Origin: an uncultured Bacteroidales bacterium
GTDB lineage: Bacteria > Bacteroidota > Bacteroidia > Bacteroidales > UBA932
Assembly: GCA_934717185.1 (NCBI GenBank)
Contig: CAKUYQ010000017.1
Coordinates: 1 to 52,691 of the forward strand
Length of the DNA stretch: 52,691 nucleotides
Direction of reading: 5' to 3'
The notes beneath the pieces were generated by a model, which was not told the DNA's origin, searched no databases, and saw only the letters and a program-made list of their open reading frames with translations. Of the stretch, positions 42,210 to 49,792 are shown piece after piece (position 1 is the stretch's first letter; the number at the start of each line of letters is the position of its first letter). Made by a program: the position numbers and the translations under genes.

Positions 42210-43065
42210 AGTGATAGTATTGTATCCGGCAAAGTTTCTAACTTGGTAATAGCACATAGACTTGTTCCCATATCCTTAACACTTGCGCCCAACAGATACA
42301 CCAAATTATCTATGATAAGAAAACGATCATGAGCCTTTTGCGAAAGCTGAATAAATTCCACTCTATCGCATTGGTCATTATATTTATTCAAGTCCAAATT
42401 AAATTGTTCTGTATAGCGAGAATAAATTATTGCTGTTACACCTTTATTCCTCTTTGAGAGCAAAATCAATACTCTATCATCTACAAAATTGTCTATCAAG
42501 ATAATTTTTTGTTTCGCGCTACGAATTAACTGTGAAACATAGCTCCATGCATTCCAAACACATCCAGTTGCAAATATCTGTTCAGGAGTAATGGTTGGGG
42601 ACATTTCATCCATTCTTTGCATGACTTTTTCTATTTTCCGGTCTGTTTGTATTTGATGTTGTTCTAATCTCTCAATACGCTGGAATATTCCGGCATTAAC
42701 AGACATAAATCGACGCATAGCAACAAAAGCACGCATAATTGCAATATTTACATTTATAGCCACTTCACTTTTTAACAAGCCGGCTAACATAGCTATACCC
42801 TGTTCTGTAAACGCATGTGGCAATGCTCTTCTATCGCCTCCCCAACTTGAAATGCCATTTTGGCACTTCAAGTTCATTACCTCTTCTTTTGTAAGCTGAA
42901 ACATGAAATCTTTAGGAAATCGCGTAATATTACGCTTAACTTGACGATTTAACTGAGCAGTCTCTACTTGATACAGTTTAGCAAGGTCTCGATCAAGTAT
43001 TACTTGTGTGTAACTTTTAAGCCATCAGTTGCCTTACCCGTTTCAACATCAATCTTTCCTCGCAT
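42203..43065 (-). pseudogene. ORF6N-domain protein with C-terminal PLD-like segment, frameshifted at the 5' end
   Basis: The ATG at 42904 yields a 233-residue frame starting MFQLTKEEV, which lacks the first half of the ORF6N DNA-binding domain. Reading the same frame further upstream gives VILDRDLAKLYQVETAQLNR and on to the Met (43003 to 42904), the missing conserved part, but a TGA at 43025-43027 stops it with no start codon. One extra A in the AAAA run near 43015-43018 would join it to an ATG at 43065 (MRGKIDVETGKATDGLK). C-terminally, AHDRFLIIDN and YLLGASVKD fit the phospholipase D-like half seen in RhuM-type ORF6N proteins. Such proteins are often next to restriction systems. Possibly a sequencing error or a true break. 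The rest of the gap up to 43230 holds no gene. Confidence 0.65.
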
Positions 43066-43230
43066 AGTTTATATCAATGTATATTGCCAAATATGTAACA
43101 CCTTCATGTGAACACAAATGTATAACAATTATTATAATCATATACGTACAATTACGTACATAAAATTTGTGTACAACAAATTTTACTCTATTGACCGCAT
43201 AAAACTACATAAACCAATCATTTTTTCAAG

Positions 43231-46200
43231 CTACCCCACCGCATTCATCGCATCTATCAAATCCTGATACGTAGCCACCTTATGATACCTTATATTATGC
43301 GTAGAGATGGAATTAAACAACTTTTCAGCACAATCTATCTTGGCTCTCTCCACAGCATTCAACTCCATAGAAGACATAGAACCCTTAGTTTCTGCAACAA
43401 AGAAAATATGCTTTACATTACCCCTCTCCATTGCAATAGCCCAATCCGGAGAATAGTTTCCAACAGGTGTGGGAATCTGAAAAGTACGAGGTAACTTAGC
43501 ATATACCACCACCTCTTCAGCCTCATCCAGGTCATGCGCAAAATTACGCTCCCCCTTACTGTCACAAAGAACATAATCGGTAATATTCTTCTTAGCATCA
43601 TACGCACGATCGTAAGACACACGCTCATTAACCGTAAAAATATCACTATCATACGTTTCATCCGTCATATTATAACTGATAGCCTCAACAATCATTGTTG
43701 CCTTTTGTTCCTTGATAATAGCTGTAACCTTACGTATAAACTCCTCAGGATTATTCTTAAACAGATTTAATTTACTCTCTCTAATCCCTTTAAGAATCCT
43801 AACCACCGTCCTACGAGTGAGGTGCGCTCCCTTTGCTATCTCGCCTACAAGATCATAACGCACCGTAGATGTACAAATATCCGTCAGTTCATGCGTTTGA
43901 GAACTCGTATCACCGAAATCTGTAACATCACTAGCATTTTGCGCCCCCTCAACCATAACATATCTCAACTTTGTTACCTCCAACTGAGCATTGATATATA
44001 GTATAACCTTCTCAACCAATTCGTTGCTATTATAACTTACACTATAGACATACTTATGATTAATCTCACTCCACAAAGCCTTGAACTCCTCCCGCTCAAA
44101 ATTGCCATTAAGTCTGTTACCGGCAGTAGATGTCTTTTCCTCGTTAACCATATCCTTTACAATATCAGGGTCATAGATAGAATTAATAAGCTTAATCACC
44201 CCATCTGAAACAGGTAACAGCTTTTCCGGTAGCGGAGACAGATTATTATTAGCTATTGCTTCCCGACAAATTGCCGTAATATTCTTATTCTCATCTGTGT
44301 AACCATTATCCTCAAGATAGATAATTATTCTGCCGGCCTCAGATTCAGTTATAGTATGAGACTCCTCACCTACTTTAATTACCTTACCCTTGAAATAATC
44401 AATGGTAGCCTTCGTTGTACGCTCACGCAAGACCTCATTTGTCTCCTTTTGAAGGGCTGATGTAAAATCCGTATAACTCTCATTGGCTATAACAGTAAGT
44501 CTGTTAACATCATGAACGTCATCGCCCAACAGTTCCGCATCCATACGTGTTCCATACCTGTCTACACACAGACGTAACCCTCTTCCAACCTCTTGGCGCT
44601 TTGCTACAGAAGAGTTTGCATGCCTTAACGTACATATCTGAAACACATTGGGATTATCCCATCCCTCACGCAAAGCAGAATGCGAAAAAATAAAGCGTGT
44701 TGGCTCCTCAAAACTTAACAATCGCTCTTTATTCTTCAATATAAGGTCGTAAGCAGAAACATCATCACTCAGTCCGCTCCCTTTTTCCACCTTACTATCA
44801 ATAACTTTGTTTGTCTTCTTATCTATTGAGAAATAGCCATTATGAACCTGTTGCGGAGAAAACTTACGCAAATATTCATTGTAGTCCTCATCCCATATAT
44901 GAAGTTCATCACCTAATTGGCGTGCATACTCCTCCTCAAAAAACTTCTGAAATATTCCCTTTACCTCACAACCATTCTCATCATAGCTTTTATACTTTAC
45001 AACCTCATCTATAAAGAAGAGCGACAAGCATTTGATGCCACGTTTAAAAAGTTGTCGTTCCTTCTCAAAGTGCGATTTTATTGTCTCTCTTATCTGCACC
45101 CTTTGCATGGTAAGTTCTTGAGTATCTCCAATCACCTCACCACGATATATCTTTACCCCATTAAGGAAGGTAACATATCCATTCACATTAATCTCAGACA
45201 ATGTGTATCCCTCATAAGCTGCCAACCCGGATTCTGCAAATAAACTGTCTCCCCAATTAAAAGTCTTTATCTTTCTTACTATACTTCCCGATGCCGTTTT
45301 CACCTCTATCTCAATACGAGCTTTTGGAGGTTCTTTTGGAGACAACACTATGTTATCTAAATATAAGTATCCACTTGTCCCCTTAAGATTTCTAATCTCA
45401 AATCCCTTAACATAAATACGCTTTACTAACCTCTGCTTGTACGCATCTAACGCGTCCAACGCGTAAATTGTATTATGCTTAGTTTTATGCGTAGCAGAAT
45501 AATTAAGAGCAAACAGAGGATTAAAGTTCTTAATACCGTTTTGAGTAGCATCTCCGCCCATCTTTTGAGGTTCATCCATAATAACTATAGGATTATTTGC
45601 TGCAATTACATCAATAGGTCTCCTGCTACCAAACTCATCGCGTTTAGAATAGATAATCTTGCTCTCTTTGCTTTTGCCGCCCTCTTTCATAGAGGTAGAG
45701 AAGTTCTGAGTATTGATAATCATTACATTTAATCCCGAATTTGATGAAAACAGGTCTAATTGATTAAGATTCTTGCTACTATAAACAAACCAACGAGCCT
45801 TTTTACCATAATACTCCATAAAATGTTCCTCCAACATCTCAAAGCTCTTGGCCACACCCTCTCTAATGGCAACACTTGGCACCACAACAATAAATTTTCC
45901 CCACCCATACTGTCTGTTCAACTCAAACATTGTCTTTATGTACACATATGTTTTACCGGTACCTGTCTCCATCTCAATATCCAAATTAACCGCACCTGCG
46001 CCCTTAGCAAGAGAAGCAGATGGAGCTATATCATAAAGATTTTGAACATTATTAATGTTCTTAAGTAATACCTGTGCATCCAACTCCAATTTATGGTTGC
46101 AATAACCGGTTTCACCATCAAACTCCAATCTCCCCTGCCCACTACTTCCCAAATCTCTACGATAATCTGTCATTCCAAACGAAGGTTGCCCTCTAAAAAC

Positions 46201-46260
46201 CGCTACTGTATTGTCTACAGCATCTGTTTGATACTGTTGAATTTTAAATTTGAATTTCAT
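43231..46260 (-). CDS. res: Type III restriction enzyme, Res subunit
   Basis: 1009 residues. Superfamily 2 helicase/translocase with Walker A METGTGKTYVYIKT (about 115-130) and Walker B IVIMDEPQKMGG, motif III NYSATHKTKH, and helicase C region ALREGWDNPNVFQI with GRGLRL. C-terminal PD-(D/E)XK nuclease: SPDWAIAM ... FFVAETKGSMSSM with Asp, Glu and Lys in place. Cuts DNA after ATP-dependent communication between two unmethylated sites, together with Mod. Contains the 12-mer at 44258-44269 in a third codon frame (Cys-Arg-Glu-Ala). The ribosome-binding and start region TTTGATAGGATGAAA is duplicated on the other side of the upstream 118-bp element. Confidence 0.93.
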   Translation of the reverse strand: MKFKFKIQQYQTDAVDNTVAVFRGQPSFGMTDYRRDLGSSGQGRLEFDGETGYCNHKLELDAQVLLKNINNVQNLYDIAPSASLAKGAGAVNLDIEMETGTGKTYVYIKTMFELNRQYGWGKFIVVVPSVAIREGVAKSFEMLEEHFMEYYGKKARWFVYSSKNLNQLDLFSSNSGLNVMIINTQNFSTSMKEGGKSKESKIIYSKRDEFGSRRPIDVIAANNPIVIMDEPQKMGGDATQNGIKNFNPLFALNYSATHKTKHNTIYALDALDAYKQRLVKRIYVKGFEIRNLKGTSGYLYLDNIVLSPKEPPKARIEIEVKTASGSIVRKIKTFNWGDSLFAESGLAAYEGYTLSEINVNGYVTFLNGVKIYRGEVIGDTQELTMQRVQIRETIKSHFEKERQLFKRGIKCLSLFFIDEVVKYKSYDENGCEVKGIFQKFFEEEYARQLGDELHIWDEDYNEYLRKFSPQQVHNGYFSIDKKTNKVIDSKVEKGSGLSDDVSAYDLILKNKERLLSFEEPTRFIFSHSALREGWDNPNVFQICTLRHANSSVAKRQEVGRGLRLCVDRYGTRMDAELLGDDVHDVNRLTVIANESYTDFTSALQKETNEVLRERTTKATIDYFKGKVIKVGEESHTITESEAGRIIIYLEDNGYTDENKNITAICREAIANNNLSPLPEKLLPVSDGVIKLINSIYDPDIVKDMVNEEKTSTAGNRLNGNFEREEFKALWSEINHKYVYSVSYNSNELVEKVILYINAQLEVTKLRYVMVEGAQNASDVTDFGDTSSQTHELTDICTSTVRYDLVGEIAKGAHLTRRTVVRILKGIRESKLNLFKNNPEEFIRKVTAIIKEQKATMIVEAISYNMTDETYDSDIFTVNERVSYDRAYDAKKNITDYVLCDSKGERNFAHDLDEAEEVVVYAKLPRTFQIPTPVGNYSPDWAIAMERGNVKHIFFVAETKGSMSSMELNAVERAKIDCAEKLFNSISTHNIRYHKVATYQDLIDAMNAVG

Positions 46261-46287
46261 CCTATCAAAATTTTTAATTTAAGAATA

Positions 46288-46405
46288 ATAATTAAAAATT
46301 TGTGAGAGTCTGATAGCCGTTCACTACCGTTCGCTCTCACGATGAAAATCTTTGATATCAAGACTTGGACGAATTAATTTCAAAGATTTTCATGTTCGGT
46401 TTCAT
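46288..46405 (-). repeat. 118-bp hairpin element with mini-ORF, copy 2 (between mod and res)
   Basis: Matches 24193-24310 with the same length. In this copy the inverted repeat ATGAAAATCTTTGA / TCAAAGATTTTCAT is perfect (14 bp) and the second stem GTGAGAG/CTCTCAC is kept. Mini-ORF of 15 codons (46405 to 46358), MKPNMKIFEINSSKS. The 15-mer TTTCATCCTATCAAA (plus strand) is present both at 46255-46269 and at 46400-46414, flanking the element like a target-site duplication. Confidence 0.75.
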
Positions 46406-46436
46406 CCTATCAAAGGTTTATATGTTTGAGTTATTA

Positions 46437-48386
46437 CTATAGCACTCGGCAATCTGTGTGCGGTGAGTAGTGCTTGAATATCTGCTCAAAATTGTCTATT
46501 ACATTATCATTGGCTGCCGATGCATCTCTCATAACAAAAAAGAGCGGTTGCATTTTGGCTATATCTGTTATAACAGACTCATTAACCTCTGTATCAAAAC
46601 AAGCTACAAGAGTATTATCATTTACAAAATGTATCATTTTTCCGTCTATCTGTCTGTTCTCAATTTTAGCCGACAACTCTATCCCAAGGCTCAACATTAC
46701 CTGAAATAACAGATCTTCACTTGTACGATCCTGCTTTATGTTCAGATCAAATAACATATTAGGTTTAAACTCCTGCGGAGTATAATAAACCTCCTCCATA
46801 TTGCTACTATCTAATTTCAGAACCCTAAAGCCTATATCAAGCTTTTCAATACCCTCCTTGCCCATGTTCTCCTCTTTAATCTTTTTTCCTGCACGCCTTA
46901 TTCTCTCTTTACCAATCTCGCAGATATTCTTATAACCAGCCTTATACGCCTCACTCTTTTCATTTGTAAGTTCCGGCAACTGAACCATTATGAATTTTCT
47001 ATTACCTCCATCCTCTGCATTAAGTTTCATAACAGCATGAGCAGTGGTAGCAGAGCCAGAGAAGAAGTCGAGGATAATAGCATCCTTGAATATTAAAGTC
47101 CCAAAAAGATACTGAATTAAACCGATAGGCTTAGGGTTAGAAAATGGTGTTTTATTCTCAAACATAATCTTCATTTCAGAATTACCTACCTGATTTATTG
47201 GTTCTGTAATTAGATTCATGAAGGCTCGCCCTGATTCCTCACGAATATTTCCCTCATTATCTACTAACTGATATACTTTGTACTTTATTGTGTAAGAAGA
47301 CCCTTTACTTTTATTTGATTTTACAAATTCCAAAAACTTGTTATCAATGCCCCATTTAACCTTTTCTTTACTCCATTTCCATATCCAACCATCATTTACA
47401 AAAGAATCACGTCCATTAGGATAAATTATTCCGCCATCGGGTGCTTTTATACCAAAATTCATAGAATCAGAATATTGCAATCCACCTCTATCAAGAGTAT
47501 CATAGTAGAAACGACCTCTAACATCAACAAACTCATCTTCAAACCTATATCTATCAACATTTATAGAACCATCATCTCTTCTCCATATCCTATATTCTAA
47601 TGATGCTGAATGATTTTTAGTATATAACAAGATGGATTCTGTTATAACTGCTATATCTTTAGCATCATTTGCCCCTGTCTTTTTTCTCCAATCGAATTTA
47701 GAAACAAAGTTTCTTTCACCAAAAATTTCATCACAGATTTTCTTTAAGTTTGCAAATTCATTATCATCAATTGAAATAAATATAACGCCATCCTCTGTCA
47801 GTAAGTCTCTCGCTACTTTCAACCTTGGATAAATCATATTCAGCCAATCTGTATGGAAACGGCCATTGCTCTCTGTATTGCGTTGCATAGGGTCTACAGT
47901 CTGATTGCCTTCTTCGTCAAACACACCGCTTGTCTCCTCAAACTCATCTCGGTCTTGTGCAAAATCATCGTTATAGATAAAGTCATTTCCTGTATTATAC
48001 GGAGGATCAATATAAATCATTTTCACCTTACCGAGATAAGTTTCTCGCAACACTTTAAGCACATCAAGGTTATCTCCCTCAATATAAAGATTCTGCGTAT
48101 GGTCAAAATCTACACTCTCCTCTCTGCAAGGTCTGAGTGTCATTGTAGTAGGCGTATTTGCCAATCTGACCGCTGCACGCTTGTCCGGCCAGGTGAATTG
48201 ATAACGTTCTTCACCTTCGGCTATAATCTCATTGGACAATTCTGCTTGCAGCTTTTCAAAATCAACAGCCAATTCCGTTTTACCATCTTTGCATAGATGC
48301 TCTGTTACACAATTTGGAAATAATTGTGCAATCTTATGTATATTAGAGTCTATCACATCATAGCTCTCAATCTTTATCTTTTCCAT
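46437..48386 (-). CDS. mod: Type III DNA methyltransferase, Mod subunit
   Basis: 649 residues. Beta-class N6-adenine methyltransferase: catalytic DPPYNTGND (DPPY at 127-130) comes before the SAM-binding ILDFFSGSATTAHAVMKLN, with the target recognition domain between them. The family modifies one strand of an asymmetric site and gives Res its specificity. Overlaps the DUF4391 gene by 20 bases upstream, and is separated from res by 176 bases with the hairpin element. No simple-repeat tract for phase variation is visible in the gene. Confidence 0.95.
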   Translation of the reverse strand: MEKIKIESYDVIDSNIHKIAQLFPNCVTEHLCKDGKTELAVDFEKLQAELSNEIIAEGEERYQFTWPDKRAAVRLANTPTTMTLRPCREESVDFDHTQNLYIEGDNLDVLKVLRETYLGKVKMIYIDPPYNTGNDFIYNDDFAQDRDEFEETSGVFDEEGNQTVDPMQRNTESNGRFHTDWLNMIYPRLKVARDLLTEDGVIFISIDDNEFANLKKICDEIFGERNFVSKFDWRKKTGANDAKDIAVITESILLYTKNHSASLEYRIWRRDDGSINVDRYRFEDEFVDVRGRFYYDTLDRGGLQYSDSMNFGIKAPDGGIIYPNGRDSFVNDGWIWKWSKEKVKWGIDNKFLEFVKSNKSKGSSYTIKYKVYQLVDNEGNIREESGRAFMNLITEPINQVGNSEMKIMFENKTPFSNPKPIGLIQYLFGTLIFKDAIILDFFSGSATTAHAVMKLNAEDGGNRKFIMVQLPELTNEKSEAYKAGYKNICEIGKERIRRAGKKIKEENMGKEGIEKLDIGFRVLKLDSSNMEEVYYTPQEFKPNMLFDLNIKQDRTSEDLLFQVMLSLGIELSAKIENRQIDGKMIHFVNDNTLVACFDTEVNESVITDIAKMQPLFFVMRDASAANDNVIDNFEQIFKHYSPHTDCRVL

Positions 48387-48984
48387 TATATCTGTTTTTC
48401 AAGTCTTTTATCATTTCAAAATATTCTATTTTTTTGCGTGGCTGCTTCTCTGCAGCAATCTTACGCTCAATGGAGGCTATTTGAGATAGAATCTTTGAGC
48501 GTTGTTCATTTGCAACAATCTGCTCTGCTAGAGTATTTTCTCCTTCAATATTAATCTGTCCAATGCCCTTTACTATGTTCTCCCAAACAACATCAACGTT
48601 CAAGCCCATCAATGGCAACATTGCATCTTTTGCAAATTGCCAAGAAGAGGTTATCAAACGAGTGTGAAACACTGCAAATTGTACCTCATTCTCATATTGC
48701 AGAGCCAACACCATTTTCTGCGGAATAAGTTTGGTAAGCAGAACAATGTTTTTAGCATCATACTGTTTCCTTTTCATCTGTACAGCAACTATATAAAACT
48801 CCTTAATATGCTCACCTACAGCAAGAGTTGGGAGAGTAGCAGTAGAAATGACAGCAACAATATCCAAACGCGCAATATCTGAATCAAAGCTTTCCCGCTG
48901 CGACAGCTTCAATTCAAACTTTTTATAAATTGCTCTCTTTGGCAATTGCTTCTTAATCTCTGTTGATATTGGCAGTCCGTACAT
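48367..48984 (-). CDS. DUF4391 protein of the defence operon
   Basis: 205 residues from the ATG at 48984 (MYGLPISTEIKKQLPKRAIYK, quoted in part); the longer frame begins with a TTG. DUF4391 proteins are found in type III-like restriction operons between helicase and mod genes and lack an assigned activity. The C-terminal third is helical and charged (IASIERKIAAEKQPRKKIEYF), perhaps a coiled coil. Overlaps mod by 20 bases, begins one base after the stop of the upstream gene: tight coupling. Confidence 0.8.
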   Translation of the reverse strand: MYGLPISTEIKKQLPKRAIYKKFELKLSQRESFDSDIARLDIVAVISTATLPTLAVGEHIKEFYIVAVQMKRKQYDAKNIVLLTKLIPQKMVLALQYENEVQFAVFHTRLITSSWQFAKDAMLPLMGLNVDVVWENIVKGIGQINIEGENTLAEQIVANEQRSKILSQIASIERKIAAEKQPRKKIEYFEMIKDLKNRYNGKDKD

Positions 48985-48985
48985 A

Positions 48986-49786
48986 CTATTTAGTATTTTT
49001 AACAACAGAATTATTCTCGTTAAACGTATGTCTATGTGGATGATTGGGGAACTCTTCAGTTATACTAATATATCTCTTATGTTCTTTTCCTATATTATTG
49101 TATTGGCATGGAGAAATAGCATCATATGCGGAGTCTATTTTTAACATTATTTCTTCGTATGAAAATTGTTTATTTTTTTCAAACAAATTGCTGATATCAG
49201 ATTTAAGAGAAATAAGAATAGCAACAATTATTGCAAGTATACCAATAATCGTAGTACAACAAAATCTACGTTGTTCAATTGTTCTATAACTATGCCTCTT
49301 ATAATCAATAAGTGGCTGCAACGGGTATACAATACTATCCATATACTTTTCAATAACATCAATAATCTTCCCATAATAGATATTTACCTCATCACCTTCC
49401 TCTTCAACAGGTAGCTTTAGACTATCGTTTTTACGATTGAGTCCTAATTTTTTTGTATAGATAAATTTATTATCATCATAATGATAACGCGGATACTCAA
49501 TGTTTTTATAACTAATTTTTTCAACCAAAACGAAGCCTCTCTTCTTTAATTCTTCAAAAAATCCAATTATATCAACTATCCTATAAAAAAGATCTTTGCC
49601 CCCTTTATTACCATGTAAAAAGGTTTTTAAACATAATTTAGAAGTCTTCTTATCAAAACATATATAATCATAAGTAACAAAGTGTCTCAATATATATGCA
49701 ACCTGCATTCGGTCATATTTATTCTCATTACGAGCTTTTACCAAGAGAGAGATAATCTCTTTTTCGTATTTTAATAAACGTCTCAT
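48986..49786 (-). CDS. Unknown protein with one transmembrane segment, inside the defence operon
   Basis: 266 residues; no family recognised. N-terminal about 175 residues are Lys/Asn/Tyr rich, likely soluble, with helix-forming start (YEKEIISLLVKA). One clear membrane helix (CTTIIGILAIIVAILISL, about 185-202), then a short hydrophilic tail (about 60 residues). Six bases after the helicase stop and one base before DUF4391, so it is part of the operon. Low-G+C and locally A/T rich compared to neighbours. It could anchor or execute a membrane-directed defence response, or be a passenger; unproven. Confidence 0.6.
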   Translation of the reverse strand: MRRLLKYEKEIISLLVKARNENKYDRMQVAYILRHFVTYDYICFDKKTSKLCLKTFLHGNKGGKDLFYRIVDIIGFFEELKKRGFVLVEKISYKNIEYPRYHYDDNKFIYTKKLGLNRKNDSLKLPVEEEGDEVNIYYGKIIDVIEKYMDSIVYPLQPLIDYKRHSYRTIEQRRFCCTTIIGILAIIVAILISLKSDISNLFEKNKQFSYEEIMLKIDSAYDAISPCQYNNIGKEHKRYISITEEFPNHPHRHTFNENNSVVKNTK

Positions 49787-49792
49787 AGTTCT

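Larger units (their letters stand above)
13658..44269. repeat. Dispersed 12-mer GCTTCCCGACAA
   Basis: Exact copies, counting either strand: 13658-13669, 16924-16935, 23222-23233, 25964-25975, 33257-33268, 34390-34401, 38950-38961, 40281-40292, 44258-44269. One-base variants: GCTTCCCGATAA at about 8615-8626 and 50873-50884; TCTTCCCGACAA in clpC (about 6587-6598) and in the EFR1 gene (about 16670-16681). Strand use is mixed. In genes it is read in three frames: Leu-Pro-Asp, Val-Gly-Lys and Cys-Arg-Glu. Confidence 0.75.

Noticed and set aside
46288..46405. Invertible promoter of the Bacteroides capsule type
   Set aside because: The inverted arms are only about 24 bases apart, too near to hold a promoter, and no recombinase gene is nearby.
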